From DAISJD01 sp036821645 (GTDB lineage: Bacteria; Pseudomonadota; Alphaproteobacteria; ATCC43930; CGMCC-115725): DNA of 64,000 bases. The notes beneath the pieces are model-generated. The model was not told the origin of the DNA. It did no database searches and saw only the letters and a list, made by a program, of their open reading frames with translations. Shown piece by piece: positions 9,420 through 24,122 of this stretch. The translations under genes and the position numbers were made by a program. Position 1 is the stretch's first letter, and every line of letters begins with the position of its first letter. The stretch is from the NCBI GenBank assembly GCA_036821645.1, contig DAISJD010000004.1, forward strand, positions 1 to 64,000, read 5' to 3'.

Positions 9420-9617
9420 ATGGCAAGACCGAGTCCCATAGAGTTTGTGCGGCAAGTACGCGAGGAAATCGCGCGGGTCACGTGGCCTTCACGCAAAGAG
9501 ACGGTATCTTTTACCATCTTTGTTTTCATCATGGTTATCCTCTCTGCGATATTTTTTCTGGTCGTCGATCAAGTCCTTTCGCAGGCTGTGCGGTTTATTT
9601 TGAGTCTGGGGGCCTGA
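9420..9617 (+). CDS. secE: Preprotein translocase subunit SecE
   Basis: A 65-residue single-span SecE. The amphipathic helix ([22 protein letters not shown]) includes the conserved VTWPSRKE motif and is followed by one transmembrane helix ([23 protein letters not shown]). It clamps the SecY channel halves together in the inner membrane. It is four bases upstream of nusG, the near-universal pairing. Confidence 0.95.
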   Translation: MARPSPIEFVRQVREEIARVTWPSRKETVSFTIFVFIMVILSAIFFLVVDQVLSQAVRFILSLGA

Positions 9618-9621
9618 CTCC

Positions 9622-10155
9622 ATGAGTCACAAGTGGTACGTACTGCACGTCTATTCAGGCTTCGAGAAAAAAGTTGCCCAGTCGATTCGTGAGCAAGCGG
9701 ATCAAAAAGGCATGTCGGAGATGTTCGCGGAGATCCTGGTTCCGACGGAAGAAGTGATTGAAGTAAAGCGCGGTGCCAAGGTTGCGTCGGAGCGTAAGTT
9801 CTTTCCGGGTTATGTCCTGTTGAAAATGGAACTGACCGACGATACATGGCATCTCGTCAAAAATACCCCGAAGGTCACGGCGTTTTTGGGTGGCAAGGGG
9901 TTGCGTCCAGCCCCGATCACGGAAACCGAGGCCCTGCGGATTATGCGACAGGTCCAGGATGGTGTCGACCATCCGAAGCCGTCGATCAGTTTTGAGGTCG
10001 GGGAACAAGTTCGGGTTTGCGATGGCCCCTTCACATCCTTTAATGGGGTGGTCGAAGAAGTTGACGAAGAAAAGGCCCGTCTTAAAGTTGCCGTGTCGAT
10101 TTTTGGACGTGCGACCCCGGTCGATTTGGAATATTCACAGGTGGAAAAGCTTTGA
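9622..10155 (+). CDS. nusG: Transcription termination/antitermination factor NusG
   Basis: A 177-residue protein. The N-terminal NGN domain ([18 protein letters not shown]) binds the RNA polymerase clamp. The C-terminal KOW domain ([23 protein letters not shown]) contacts Rho or ribosomal S10. It links transcription to translation and sits in the secE-nusG-rplK order. Confidence 0.96.
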   Translation: MSHKWYVLHVYSGFEKKVAQSIREQADQKGMSEMFAEILVPTEEVIEVKRGAKVASERKFFPGYVLLKMELTDDTWHLVKNTPKVTAFLGGKGLRPAPITETEALRIMRQVQDGVDHPKPSISFEVGEQVRVCDGPFTSFNGVVEEVDEEKARLKVAVSIFGRATPVDLEYSQVEKL

Positions 10156-10298
10156 TCTGATGCTTGCTCGTACCTGAGGCAGATTTGCTTCCTGGTGGAT
10201 GAGCGTGGCAGCTGTCGCTTTTCAAACTCAACAGTTTAAACCTTGCGGGAGGCTCGCCAAGCCGCACCGCATCAGCCCAGCTAAAGGGGACTGAAGCA

Positions 10299-10733
10299 AT
10301 GGCAAAGAAAATCGTCGGCTATGTTAAGCTGCAAGTTGCAGCTGGCAAAGCAAACCCCTCTCCGCCGATCGGCCCCGCCTTGGGTGCACGCGGTTTGAAC
10401 ATTATGATGTTCTGCAAGGAATTCAATGCCCGTACGGCCGGTATTGAGCCGGGCACGCCGATTCCCGTAGTCATTACGGCATACGGCGATCGCTCGTTCA
10501 CATTTGTGACCAAGACACCACCCAATACCTACTTCATCAAGAAGGCGGCGGCGGTGGATAAGGGCTCGCAGACCCCCGGTAAGGGAGCCAAGGCCGGTAA
10601 GATCACAATGGATCAGATCCGCGAGATCGCCTTGAAGAAGATGCCTGATCTCAATGCAAAAGACCTAGAAGGGGCCTGTAGCATGCTGGTCGGTTCCGCC
10701 CGTTCGATGGGTCTTGAAGTCGAAGGAGCCTGA
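10299..10733 (+). CDS. rplK: 50S ribosomal protein L11
   Basis: A 144-residue protein of the GTPase-associated centre. The N-terminal domain contains the Pro-rich helix [10 protein letters not shown] that borders the thiopeptide site on 23S rRNA. The C-terminal rRNA-binding domain ends in [24 protein letters not shown] 143-bp leader separates it from nusG, and it lies two bases before rplA. Confidence 0.97.
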   Translation: MAKKIVGYVKLQVAAGKANPSPPIGPALGARGLNIMMFCKEFNARTAGIEPGTPIPVVITAYGDRSFTFVTKTPPNTYFIKKAAAVDKGSQTPGKGAKAGKITMDQIREIALKKMPDLNAKDLEGACSMLVGSARSMGLEVEGA

Positions 10734-10735
10734 TC

Positions 10736-11434
10736 ATGGCATTTATCGGAAAGCGGTTGAAGACCGCGCGCAAGCTGGTCAATCGTGATACCGCCTATAC
10801 GCTTGAGGAAGCCGTTTCCATTATCAAGCAAGGATCGACGGCGAAATTCGACGAGACGGTCGAAATTTCTATGAACCTGAATATCGATACGCGTAAGGCT
10901 GATCAAACCTTGCGCGGAACGGTTCTGCTGCCGCACGGTACAGGTAAGGTTTTGCGCGTCGCAGTCTTTGCGCGTGGTGACCGGGCGAAAGAAGCCGAAG
11001 CTGCCGGTGCGGATATTGTCGGTGCCGAAGAATTGGCCGAGAAAATTCAGGCCGGACAAATCGAATTTGACCGCTGCATTGCAACGCCGGACATGATGGC
11101 GTTGGTCGGGCGTTTGGGCAAGATTTTGGGCCCGCGCGGCTTGATGCCGAACCCAAAGCTTGGCACCGTGACCATGAATGTCGGCGAAGCCGTCAAGGCT
11201 GCTAAGGGTGGTCAGGTCGAGTTCCGCGCCGAGAAGGCTGGTATCGTTCATGCCGGTGTCGGCAAGGCCAGTTTCATTGATCAGAACCTTGTTGAAAATG
11301 TTCGCGCCTTCGTTTCTGCCATCAATCGGGCAAAGCCGTCAGGGGCTAAGGGCACGTACATCAAGAAGGTTTCTTTGAGTTCGACCATGGGCCCCGGCCT
11401 TCGGGTGGAAATCTCTACACTGGTGGGCGAGTAA
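10736..11434 (+). CDS. rplA: 50S ribosomal protein L1
   Basis: A 232-residue protein that forms the L1 stalk; in E. coli it also represses its own operon by binding the mRNA leader. Conserved blocks are [36 protein letters not shown] and the C-terminal [11 protein letters not shown]. It is coupled to rplK by close spacing and followed by a long rplJ leader. Confidence 0.97.
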   Translation: MAFIGKRLKTARKLVNRDTAYTLEEAVSIIKQGSTAKFDETVEISMNLNIDTRKADQTLRGTVLLPHGTGKVLRVAVFARGDRAKEAEAAGADIVGAEELAEKIQAGQIEFDRCIATPDMMALVGRLGKILGPRGLMPNPKLGTVTMNVGEAVKAAKGGQVEFRAEKAGIVHAGVGKASFIDQNLVENVRAFVSAINRAKPSGAKGTYIKKVSLSSTMGPGLRVEISTLVGE

Positions 11435-11832
11435 TCGTCGATCAGGTCTCGAGCGGATGGGATAGATCGCAGGATCTTGCCATCGGTTTCGAGAAATGTG
11501 GGCTGAGAGACAAGGCTTTCCCCTGACGGGGCCGTCCGGTTGTTTCAGCCTGCAAACCTGTCCGAGATTGCTGGTATCGGCTTGGTTCTGCCGGGTTGGT
11601 CTAAGGGGTGCCGAGTGCACCCTCCAGCATGAGATGGGAGTACCGAATCCGATGCCGTTTTTTTGCAGGACGCAAAATTGGCGGGCACGGCCGAGACTTC
11701 TGGGACAGGCGAACTGGGGATAATGGGCATTTCCGCCCATTAGACCCTCGTGCAACAGCCCTTGGTGCGGGTTTTTCGTCGTTCTGATGAGAAGCCAAGA
11801 ACGCCACAAGGGCATTAGGTCGGAGACGAGCA
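11435..11832 (+). promoter_or_regulatory. Long untranslated leader of rplJL (L10-leader region)
   Basis: 398 bases with no credible gene. In bacteria this gap usually holds a promoter and the structured RNA bound by the L10-L12 complex for autogenous control. A clean hairpin (TAATGGGC/GCCCATTA, 11721-11742) and a GTGCGGGTTTTTCG tract near 11766-11780 are visible. I assign it by position; a covariance-model search for the L10 leader would settle it. Confidence 0.5.
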
Positions 11833-12351
11833 GTGGACCGGTCATCAAAAGAAGAACTGGTCAGCAGCCTGCATGAGGCCGTTTCGGCGACCTCCTGCCT
11901 GATCGTAGCGCACCATAACGGCCTTGATGCCGCTGAGGTGACGGCGTTACGGCGTCAGATGCGGGATGCTGGTGCTAGTTTTAAGGTGACGAAAAACCGG
12001 CTCGCGCGTCTCGCCCTCGCAGGCACGAAGTTCGAGCATCTATCGCCCTTGTTCACAGGTCCGACGGCAATTGCCTATTCCAAGGATCCTGTGGCAGCGG
12101 CGAAGGTAGCGGTCGAGTTCGCCAGCAAGAACGATAAGTTGAAAGTCATCGGGGGTGGCCTCGAAAAAGTTCAACTGACTCCGGACGGCGTCAAGGCACT
12201 CGCGACCATGCCGTCGCTCGATGAGCTGCGTGGCAAGCTGATCGGCTTGCTGCAAGCCCCGGCGGGCAAGATTGTTGGTGTGCTGCAAGCACCCGGCGGT
12301 CAGCTTGCTCGTGTGCTCAATGCCTATGCGACCAAGGGCGAAGCCGCCTGA
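11833..12351 (+). CDS. rplJ: 50S ribosomal protein L10
   Basis: A 172-residue base of the L7/L12 stalk. The N-terminal rRNA-binding domain has KVTKNRLARLAL and SPLFTGPTAIAYS. The C-terminal helix (LDELRGKLIGLLQAPAGKIVGVLQAPGGQLARVLNAYA) has repeated segments that dock L7/L12 dimers. GTG start. Followed by rplL after 46 bases. Confidence 0.96.
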   Translation: MDRSSKEELVSSLHEAVSATSCLIVAHHNGLDAAEVTALRRQMRDAGASFKVTKNRLARLALAGTKFEHLSPLFTGPTAIAYSKDPVAAAKVAVEFASKNDKLKVIGGGLEKVQLTPDGVKALATMPSLDELRGKLIGLLQAPAGKIVGVLQAPGGQLARVLNAYATKGEAA

Positions 12352-12397
12352 GCGTCATTGTCAACCCAACGTGTTTTAAGTTTTCAGGAGTTTTATC

Positions 12398-12772
12398 ATG
12401 GCCGATCTCGCCAGGCTCGTAGATGAGCTTTCCAGTCTTTCTGTTATCGAAGCCGCTGAACTCTCAAAGCTGCTCGAAGAAAAGTGGGGCGTTTCCGCTG
12501 CAGCCCCTGTTGCTGTTGCTGCCGCGGCCCCTGCCGCTGCCGCTGCTCCGGTTGAAGAACAAACCGAATTTAACGTGATTCTCGTCGATGCTGGCGATAA
12601 GAAGATCAACGTTATTAAGGAAGTTCGTGCCATTACCAACCTCGGTCTGAAAGAAGCCAAGGATCTGGTTGAGGGCGCACCGAAGCCGGTCAAGGAAGGC
12701 GTTTCCAAGGAAGAAGCCGGCAAGATCAAGAAGCAGCTTGAAGAAGCCGGTGCAAAGGTTGAGGTTAAGTAA
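12398..12772 (+). CDS. rplL: 50S ribosomal protein L7/L12
   Basis: A 124-residue stalk protein. It has an N-terminal dimerisation helix pair, an Ala/Val/Pro hinge ([17 protein letters not shown]) and a C-terminal domain that recruits translational GTPases ([24 protein letters not shown]). AGGAG lies upstream of the start. Alanine-rich hinges of this length are normal for the family. Confidence 0.97.
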   Translation: MADLARLVDELSSLSVIEAAELSKLLEEKWGVSAAAPVAVAAAAPAAAAAPVEEQTEFNVILVDAGDKKINVIKEVRAITNLGLKEAKDLVEGAPKPVKEGVSKEEAGKIKKQLEEAGAKVEVK

Positions 12773-13170
12773 TCTCGGGACGAGGATAATTTCAGATGGA
12801 TGCTGCGCAGCGCTACGGCACTGTGTAGGATCTATTTCCTGATGACGAGCCTAAAGAGCCGGGGGCCGCACCTATGCGGCTTCCGGCTACGGTCGTTTTT
12901 CCCGATCTATGCGGTTTTCGCATGGAATGATGCGCTAAAAAAGCCTCATCATTCCACAAAAGCATGAAAGTTTTCGCGCTGTGCATAGCGTTTCGATGCA
13001 TGGCCGATCAAAGAAGTGATCCTTGTCGGGCATTTTGGTGGCGATGCCACACGAAACCGATGCCGGGTAAGGAGAGGGGTGAAAGGGAACCGGGTTGTCC
13101 TGTTAGGGGGCAGCCGACGTCCAGACCAACGCCGACTGCGCAGTCGGCGATCAAATGACGAGAGGCATTC
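12773..13170 (+). promoter_or_regulatory. rplL-rpoB intergenic region with attenuator/processing hairpin
   Basis: 398 bases without a gene. AGCCGG...CCGCA pairs with TGCGG...CCGGCT (12857-12888), interrupted by a GGG/CTT internal loop, and GTTTTT starts eight bases later. In E. coli this gap carries a partial terminator and an RNase III site that set the ratio of ribosomal protein to RNA polymerase subunits. The same role is inferred here. Confidence 0.5.
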
Positions 13171-16100
13171 ATGGCTAAATCCTTCACCGGTCGCAAGCGC
13201 ATCCGCAAGAGCTTTGGGCGGATCCCCGAAGTCGCACCGATGCCAAATTTGATCGAAGTGCAGAAAAGCTCCTACGATCATTTCTTGCAGATGGGGGTAA
13301 GGCCAGAAGAGCGGCAAAGCGTCGGTATTCAGGAAGTCTTCAAATCGGTCTTTCCGATTAAGGATTTTTCCGACCGTGCTCAGCTTGAGTTCGTGCGCTA
13401 TGAGCTTGAAATCCCGAAATACGATGTTGAGGAATGTCAACAGCGCGGGATTACGTTTGCAGCACCGCTCAAGGTCACATTGCGTCTTGTCGTCTGGGAC
13501 GTGGATGAGGATACGGGTGCCCGTTCAATTCGCGATATTAAGGAACAAGACGTCTATATGGGCGATATGCCCTTAATGACGAAAAACGGTACGTTCATCA
13601 TCAATGGTACCGAGCGCGTTATCGTCTCACAGATGCATCGCAGCCCCGGCGTTTTCTTTGATCACGATAAGGGCAAGACTCATTCGTCCGGCAAATATCT
13701 CTTTGCGGCCCGTGTCATTCCCTATCGGGGGTCTTGGCTCGATTTCGAATTCGATGCCAAAGATCATGTCTATGTGCGCATCGATCGGCGTCGGAAATTG
13801 CCGGCGACGACCCTGTTGATGGCGCTTTATGACGAGGCGACGCAAACCTATCTGGATGAATGTGCGGCGGCGGGCGTTACCCCCGATCGCGCCCATGTGA
13901 CGGGAATGTCGAAAGAAGAAATTCTGCGTTTCTTCTATGACATCAATAATTTTGTACGCACCGCCAATGGCTGGTCGACGGCGTTTGATCCGTCCCGCTA
14001 TAAGGGGGGTGGCAAGCTTGCCCATGATCTGCGCGATGCGCGCACGGGCGAGGTGCGGGCAGAGGCCGGGTCCAAAATGACTCCGAGACTTGCCCGCAAG
14101 ATCAAGGAAGAGGGGTTGGAAGAAGTTCTGGTTCCCGATGAGGAATTGGTTGGTCAATATTTGGCCCAGGACGTCATCAATCCCGTGACTGGTGAGGTTT
14201 ATGCCGAAGCGGGTGATGAACTCACCCAAGCCTTGCTGTTGCAATTGACCAATCTTGGTATCGAAGAATTGCCGGTTCTCTCGATTGATCATCTGAATGT
14301 TGGCGCTTACATGCGCAATAGTTTGATGATCGATAAGAACCAGACCCGTGAAGATGCGCTGATTGATATTTATCGTGTCATGCGTCCGGGTGAGCCGCCG
14401 ACTTTGGAAACGGCTGAGGCCTTGTTCAAGGGGTTGTTCTTCGATATCGAACGTTACGATCTCTCGTCCGTCGGTCGCGTGAAGATGAATTCGCGCCTGA
14501 ACCAAAAGACGGAAGATACCGTTCGCGTGCTGCGCAAAGAAGATATTCTGGCCATCCTGCGGGTTTTAGTCGATCTCAAGGATGGGCGTGGTGAAATCGA
14601 CGATATCGATCATCTGGGTAATCGGCGGGTGCGGTCTGTCGGCGAATTGATGGAAAATCAATATCGCGTCGGTCTTTTGCGGATGGAACGGGCTATTCGC
14701 GAGCGGATGAGTTCGGTCGAGATCGATACGGTTATGCCTCATGACCTGATCAATGCAAAACCGGCGGCGGCGGCGGTTCGAGAATTTTTCGGCTCCTCTC
14801 AGCTCAGCCAATTTATGGATCAAACCAATCCCCTCTCCGAAATTACGCACAAACGTCGTCTTTCGGCGCTTGGGCCTGGGGGATTGACGCGCGAACGAGC
14901 CGGCTTTGAAGTGCGCGACGTGCATCCGACCCATTATGGCCGGATCTGTCCGATTGAAACGCCGGAAGGTCCGAATATCGGTCTGATCAATTCATTGGCG
15001 ACCTATGCTCGGGTAAATCCTTACGGTTTCATCGAGAGTCCCTATCGCAAGGTGGTCGATGGTCGAGTGACGGACGAGGTGATTTACCTTTCGGCGATGG
15101 AAGAAGGACGTTACGCGATCGCCCAGGCCAATACGCCCGTCGATGCTGATAACCGTGTCATTGCCGATCTCACCAATTGTCGCAAGAACAGCGACTTCGT
15201 CATGGCGCGGCCGCAAGATATCGATTTCATGGATGTTTCGCCGAAGCAGTTGGTTTCGGTCGCTGCCGCCCTCATTCCGTTTTTGGAAAACGACGACGCG
15301 AACCGAGCCTTGATGGGTTCCAACATGCAACGTCAAGCCGTGCCCTTGGTGCGTGCCGAGGCGCCGTTGGTTGGAACCGGTATGGAAGAGACAGTTGCGC
15401 GCGATTCGGGCGTGACCATTATTGCAAAACGATCGGGCATCGTCGACCAGGTTGATGCAACCCGTATCGTGATCCGCGTCACCGAATCAGACGCAACAGA
15501 AGCTGGCGTCGATATTTACAATCTTTTGAAGTTCCAACGTTCAAACCAAAATACCTGCATTACCCAACGCCCCTTGGTGCGCGTGGGGGATCGGGTGGTT
15601 GCCGGCGATATCATCGGCGATGGTCCTTCGACTCAGTTGGGTGAGTTGGCCCTTGGTCGCAATGTGCTGGTCGCCTTCATGCCCTGGAACGGGTACAACT
15701 TTGAAGATTCGATCCTGATCTCGGAACGGATCGTGTCGGACGATGTGTTTACCTCGATCCATATCGAAGAATTCGAGGTGATGGCCCGCGATACCAAGCT
15801 CGGTCAGGAAGAAATCAGCCGCGATATCCCGAATGTGGGTGAAGAGGCGTTGAAGAATCTGGACGAGGCCGGGATCGTTTATATCGGTGCCGAGGTCAAG
15901 CCGGGTGATATTCTGGTCGGCAAGGTGACGCCAAAGGGCGAAAGCCCGATGACCCCGGAAGAAAAACTTCTCCGGGCTATTTTCGGCGAAAAGGCATCTG
16001 ACGTACGCGATACGTCATTGCGCTTGCCGCCGGGCGTTGCCGGAACCGTTGTCGAGGTGCGCGTCTTTTCACGCCGTGGCGTTGATAAAGACGAACGCGC

Positions 16101-17334
16101 CCTTGCGATTGAACGGTCGGAAATTGAACATTTGGCCAAAGATCGCGACGATGAGCGGACAATCATCGAGCGGAGCTTCTATGCGCGCTTGAAGGAACTT
16201 CTAACCGGTCAAGAGGTCGTATCGGGCCCGCGCGGGATGAAACCTGGTGTGGTCATCACCGACGAAGTTCTAGCGGATCATTCGCAAAGCCAATGGCGTC
16301 AGATCGTCGTGCGCGACGATGCGGTCATGGTGGATGTCGAAGCTTTGAGACGTCAGATCGATAAATCGAACCAAGTTCTACAAGAGCGGTTCGAGAATAA
16401 GGTTGAAAAGCTGCAGCGCGGGGATGAATTGCCGCCGGGCGTGATGAAGATGGTCAAAGTCTTCGTTGCGGTGAAGCGTAAGTTGCAGCCAGGCGATAAG
16501 ATGGCGGGACGCCATGGGAATAAGGGCGTGATTTCTAAAATCATGCCGATTGAAGATATGCCTTATTTGCCCGATGGCACCCATGTGGATATCGTGCTGA
16601 ATCCACTGGGCGTGCCTTCGCGGATGAATGTCGGTCAGATTTTGGAAACGCATTTGGGCTGGGCTTCGGCTGGTTTGGGACGCCAGGTAACGGCCGTCCT
16701 TCAGCAGGTTCAGAAATCTGAAGATCTTCAGCCATTGCGCGATGTTCTCGCAGAAATCTACACAAGGCCGGACGATATTGGGGTCGTGAGTGCTATGGGA
16801 CGCGAAGAGCTGCTCGAACTTGGGCATAATCTTCGGCCTGGCGTTCCGATGGCGACGCCGGTCTTCGACGGTGCGCGCGAAGAAGATATTTGCCGTATGC
16901 TGGCTCAGGCTGGGCTCGACCAATCGGGCCAAGTCACTTTGATCGACGGGCGTACGGGCGAACCGTTCGATCGTAAGGTCACGGTCGGCTATATTTATAT
17001 GCTGAAGCTCCATCATCTCGTCGACGATAAGATCCATGCGCGGTCGATCGGCCCATACAGCCTGGTGACCCAACAACCCTTGGGCGGTAAGGCGCAGTTC
17101 GGCGGGCAACGGTTCGGGGAAATGGAAGTTTGGGCCCTTGAGGCCTATGGTGCTGCTTATACGTTGCAAGAAATGTTGACGGTGAAGTCCGACGACGTTT
17201 CGGGACGCACCAAGGTTTACGAGGCGATCGTGCGCGGTGACGATAATTTTGAGGCGGGTATTCCCGAATCATTCAATGTTCTCGTCAAAGAATTGCGCTC
17301 GCTTGGGCTCAATGTCGAATTGGACCAGCGCTAG
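13171..17334 (+). CDS. rpoB: DNA-directed RNA polymerase subunit beta
   Basis: A 1387-residue beta subunit. The rifampicin pocket is intact: [24 protein letters not shown] and [17 protein letters not shown] blocks retain the Asp, His and Ser positions that mutate in resistance. Catalytic-centre segments [22 protein letters not shown] and [10 protein letters not shown] are present. The C-terminal clamp ends in LNVELDQR. It pairs with rpoC 221 bases downstream. Confidence 0.98.
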   Translation: MAKSFTGRKRIRKSFGRIPEVAPMPNLIEVQKSSYDHFLQMGVRPEERQSVGIQEVFKSVFPIKDFSDRAQLEFVRYELEIPKYDVEECQQRGITFAAPLKVTLRLVVWDVDEDTGARSIRDIKEQDVYMGDMPLMTKNGTFIINGTERVIVSQMHRSPGVFFDHDKGKTHSSGKYLFAARVIPYRGSWLDFEFDAKDHVYVRIDRRRKLPATTLLMALYDEATQTYLDECAAAGVTPDRAHVTGMSKEEILRFFYDINNFVRTANGWSTAFDPSRYKGGGKLAHDLRDARTGEVRAEAGSKMTPRLARKIKEEGLEEVLVPDEELVGQYLAQDVINPVTGEVYAEAGDELTQALLLQLTNLGIEELPVLSIDHLNVGAYMRNSLMIDKNQTREDALIDIYRVMRPGEPPTLETAEALFKGLFFDIERYDLSSVGRVKMNSRLNQKTEDTVRVLRKEDILAILRVLVDLKDGRGEIDDIDHLGNRRVRSVGELMENQYRVGLLRMERAIRERMSSVEIDTVMPHDLINAKPAAAAVREFFGSSQLSQFMDQTNPLSEITHKRRLSALGPGGLTRERAGFEVRDVHPTHYGRICPIETPEGPNIGLINSLATYARVNPYGFIESPYRKVVDGRVTDEVIYLSAMEEGRYAIAQANTPVDADNRVIADLTNCRKNSDFVMARPQDIDFMDVSPKQLVSVAAALIPFLENDDANRALMGSNMQRQAVPLVRAEAPLVGTGMEETVARDSGVTIIAKRSGIVDQVDATRIVIRVTESDATEAGVDIYNLLKFQRSNQNTCITQRPLVRVGDRVVAGDIIGDGPSTQLGELALGRNVLVAFMPWNGYNFEDSILISERIVSDDVFTSIHIEEFEVMARDTKLGQEEISRDIPNVGEEALKNLDEAGIVYIGAEVKPGDILVGKVTPKGESPMTPEEKLLRAIFGEKASDVRDTSLRLPPGVAGTVVEVRVFSRRGVDKDERALAIERSEIEHLAKDRDDERTIIERSFYARLKELLTGQEVVSGPRGMKPGVVITDEVLADHSQSQWRQIVVRDDAVMVDVEALRRQIDKSNQVLQERFENKVEKLQRGDELPPGVMKMVKVFVAVKRKLQPGDKMAGRHGNKGVISKIMPIEDMPYLPDGTHVDIVLNPLGVPSRMNVGQILETHLGWASAGLGRQVTAVLQQVQKSEDLQPLRDVLAEIYTRPDDIGVVSAMGREELLELGHNLRPGVPMATPVFDGAREEDICRMLAQAGLDQSGQVTLIDGRTGEPFDRKVTVGYIYMLKLHHLVDDKIHARSIGPYSLVTQQPLGGKAQFGGQRFGEMEVWALEAYGAAYTLQEMLTVKSDDVSGRTKVYEAIVRGDDNFEAGIPESFNVLVKELRSLGLNVELDQR

Positions 17335-17346
17335 TCGATCCGTGTA

Positions 17347-17375
17347 CCGGCTCCCCTTGCGGGGGGCTGGGTTTT
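17347..17375 (+). terminator. Attenuator-like hairpin between rpoB and rpoC
   Basis: CCGGCTCCCC (17347-17356) and GGGGGGCTGG (17361-17370) form a 10-bp stem including two G-U pairs around a TTGC loop. G then TTTT follow. It looks like a weak intrinsic terminator inside the operon, so partial read-through into rpoC is inferred. Confidence 0.5.
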
Positions 17376-17522
17376 ATATTCGTTGATGCGGGGGTCGCCC
17401 AGTTGTGGTGAGACCCGCATCAGACGGCAGATGAATCAGTCGCATGGCTCATCCTGCTTACGGTCAGGCGTTTGGTGGTGCGGTCGGGAACCCAAGGTTG
17501 GTTTTTATCGCATTCCGGATAG

Positions 17523-21698
<4,176 letters not shown>

Positions 21699-22053
21699 AG
21701 GCGGATAAAGCGGGTATTGGTGGATCGAATCGACCAATACCTGCATATCTATGGAGTCGTCACTGAATCTGTCAAAACACTATCAAGCGATGACAGTTCA
21801 GCGAAGATTGCATGATAGCCTATTGTAATATGCTTGACCTTAGGGTGTGGGCGAGATAAGTTGCGCGGGTTTTCCGAGCTGGCTGTAGGCGCGCCATCCT
21901 AAACGCGGCTTTTTGTTGAGATGTTCATGGCGCTCACCAGATGATGAGATTTGGTGTTCTTCGACCGTGAGTTTTCGTGTGTTTGGGCGCGGCCCCGAAA
22001 ATTCGGGCAGCGACGCCCGGCTTTATACGCTTTATGACGAGGTTCTTACTGGA
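21699..22053 (+). promoter_or_regulatory. rpoC-rpsL gap: end hairpin and probable str promoter
   Basis: 355 bases with no gene. GGTATTGGT (21713-21721) pairs with ACCAATACC (21733-21741) just after rpoC, without a U-tract. A possible -35 TTGACC (21834-21839) is followed 17 bases later by a weak TAAGTT. The rest probably forms the str leader. The promoter assignment is weak. Confidence 0.4.
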
Positions 22054-22425
22054 ATGCCGACCATCAACCAATTGATCAGGAAGCCCCGGGCGCCTCAAGT
22101 GGCGCGCAATAAGGTGCCAGCCCTTGAGGCTTGCCCGCAAAAACGCGGCGTTTGTACCCGTGTCTACACGACGACACCGAAGAAGCCAAACTCCGCTCTG
22201 CGTAAGGTTGCGCGTGTTCGTCTGACCAATGGGTTTGAAGTCACCAGCTATATTCCCGGTGAAGGGCATAATTTGCAGGAACATTCCGTCGTGTTGATCC
22301 GGGGTGGTCGTGTGAAGGATTTGCCCGGTGTGCGGTATCACATCATCCGCGGTACTTTGGATACGCAAGGCGTCAAAGATCGGCGTCAGCGTCGTTCGAA
22401 GTATGGTGCAAAGCGGCCTAAGTAA
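22054..22425 (+). CDS. rpsL: 30S ribosomal protein S12
   Basis: A 123-residue decoding-centre protein. [13 protein letters not shown] and [13 protein letters not shown] retain the lysines whose mutation gives streptomycin resistance, so a sensitive-type sequence is present. The start at 22054 ([10 protein letters not shown]) is the family norm; the upstream in-frame extension is not. First gene of the str operon. Confidence 0.97.
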   Translation: MPTINQLIRKPRAPQVARNKVPALEACPQKRGVCTRVYTTTPKKPNSALRKVARVRLTNGFEVTSYIPGEGHNLQEHSVVLIRGGRVKDLPGVRYHIIRGTLDTQGVKDRRQRRSKYGAKRPK

Positions 22426-22455
22426 GCCTCAGTTTGAGAAGAAGGGAATTCGAGC

Positions 22456-22926
22456 ATGTCGCGTCGTCGCGCTGCGGTTAAGCGGGAAGTTTTGCCGGAT
22501 GCAAAATTCGGTGATATTATTTTAACGAAGTTCATCAACTGCTTGATGTACGAAGGCAAAAAGTCGGTCGCGGAGCGTATCGTCTATAACGCCTTCGACA
22601 GAATTAGCAAGCGGACTGGTCAAGATGCGTTGCGCGTATTTCATGATGCGCTGCAAAATGTTCGTCCTGTTATTGAAGTCCGTTCTCGTCGTGTCGGCGG
22701 TGCCACGTATCAGGTGCCGGTCGAAGTGCGCTCTGATCGTAGTCAGGCTTTGGCGATTCGCTGGTTGATCGGATCTTCACGCGCGCGCAGTGAGAACAGC
22801 ATGGAGGAACGTCTTTCTGGTGAGCTTCTCGATGCGTCATCCAACCGGGGTGCTGCCGTGAAGAAACGGGAAGACACGCATCGTATGGCGGATGCAAACA
22901 AGGCATTCTCACACTATCGTTGGTAA
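22456..22926 (+). CDS. rpsG: 30S ribosomal protein S7
   Basis: A 156-residue 16S rRNA 3'-domain organiser. [20 protein letters not shown] is the usual N-terminus, and [15 protein letters not shown] and [12 protein letters not shown] are conserved. In E. coli it also represses the str operon. The next gene begins about 26 bases downstream, where fusA would be expected. Confidence 0.97.
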   Translation: MSRRRAAVKREVLPDAKFGDIILTKFINCLMYEGKKSVAERIVYNAFDRISKRTGQDALRVFHDALQNVRPVIEVRSRRVGGATYQVPVEVRSDRSQALAIRWLIGSSRARSENSMEERLSGELLDASSNRGAAVKKREDTHRMADANKAFSHYRW

Positions 22927-22952
22927 TGTGATCTGAGAGGGGTTTGGTACTC

Positions 22953-24107
22953 GTGCAGTCGCAGGCTTACGTTCGGAATATTGGAATTTTGGCCAGCCTT
23001 GATGCTGGGCGGACGACCACGTCTGAACGTATTCTCTCTGTCACGAGTCAAAACCCCATAGCCTCAGGATCGTTGGCTCTTGATTTGGCGCGCCCTATTA
23101 CCCAAACGTCGGCCGCAACGAGCTGTCATTGGGGAAAGTATCGGATCAATCTTGTCGAACTGCTGCCGATCGGTCGTAACCACGACGATCGCGTTTTGGC
23201 GGTACTCGACGGTGTCGTTCTTGTTCTTGATGCGGAAACGGGCGTTACGACGGAAATTATCGAGGCGCTGAGACATCTCAACACCCTGAAGATTGCGACA
23301 GCTATTTTTGTCAATAAACTTGATCGTGTCGATGCATCTCTCGAAGCGATAGGCGTGGCTCTTGAGACGGCGTCCGTAGGCAAGCCGCTTTTGCTGCAGG
23401 TTCCGGTTGGTGGTGGCACAGGCTTAAACGGCCTCGTTGATCTGATCACCTTGCGGTTTGTATCTTGGCAAAAGGGCAGTTTTGACAGTTCGGGTCAGGT
23501 TGGTCCAGTGCCGGAACCCTTATCGATGGTAGCCCGTCGGTCACGGCAGGCGCTGTGTATGGCCGTGGGCGCATCGGTGGATGGTGATGCTTACGCACTT
23601 CGGCAAGCAGTTTCCGAATCTGTTGTCACGGATGGGGCTATCCCCGTGCTCGCCGGGTCTGCATTTCGTAATCGTGGGATTGAGGGGCTTCTCGACGCAA
23701 TCGTTGATTATTTTCCGGCCCCTGGTACGGCTCGGTTTAATATAGTCAAGGTTGAAGGTGCCAATGACACTTCATTATCAACCGTAGATGAACCCTTTGT
23801 CGGCTTTGTGTTTGATGCGGTCGACGATCTAGGGGGTGGACGGTATACATTCGTTCGGATTTATTCTGGCGTTTTGCAAAGGGGTGGTTTTTTGTTGAAC
23901 CCCATCTCAGCTACGCAAGAACGGATTGATCGGATGGTGCGGTTACTCGCAAACAAGACTGAAGAGATCGACCGGGCGGAAGCTGGTGATATCATCGCTC
24001 TTGCAGGACTTAAAAACACAGAAGCGGGCGATACATTGTGTGATCCGACCGCTCCTGTCATCTTGAAGCGGCTGTCGGCTGATAAAGCCCATCCCAAAAA
24101 TGTTTGA
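22953..24107 (+). CDS. Truncated, GTPase-degenerate EF-G paralogue in the fusA position
   Basis: A 384-residue relative of elongation factor G that covers only domain I with its G' insert, and domain II. It stops exactly where EF-G domain III should begin, after LAGLKNTEAGDTLCDPTAPVIL. Three core motifs are altered. G1 is DAGRTT (residues 17-22) instead of DAGKTT. The switch I core is RPITQTSAA instead of RGITITSAA. The G3 segment reads ELLPIG where DTPGH is expected. G4 NKLD (121-124) and the SAFRNRGIEGLLDAIVDYFP block are kept. The start is uncertain: GTG at 22953, with GAGAGGGG upstream, is preferred over TTG at 22944. It lies between rpsG and tuf with no remnant of domains III-V, so this is not a simple frameshift. 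Loss of GTPase activity is inferred. The cell should have a complete fusA elsewhere. Confidence 0.85.
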   Translation: MQSQAYVRNIGILASLDAGRTTTSERILSVTSQNPIASGSLALDLARPITQTSAATSCHWGKYRINLVELLPIGRNHDDRVLAVLDGVVLVLDAETGVTTEIIEALRHLNTLKIATAIFVNKLDRVDASLEAIGVALETASVGKPLLLQVPVGGGTGLNGLVDLITLRFVSWQKGSFDSSGQVGPVPEPLSMVARRSRQALCMAVGASVDGDAYALRQAVSESVVTDGAIPVLAGSAFRNRGIEGLLDAIVDYFPAPGTARFNIVKVEGANDTSLSTVDEPFVGFVFDAVDDLGGGRYTFVRIYSGVLQRGGFLLNPISATQERIDRMVRLLANKTEEIDRAEAGDIIALAGLKNTEAGDTLCDPTAPVILKRLSADKAHPKNV

Positions 24108-24122
24108 TTGGAGATAATTGCC

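Noticed and set aside
22953..24107. Frameshifted or interrupted normal fusA
   Set aside because: Only 15 bases separate the stop from the tuf start, so there is no trace of domains III-V, and the GTPase motifs are themselves altered within an intact frame.
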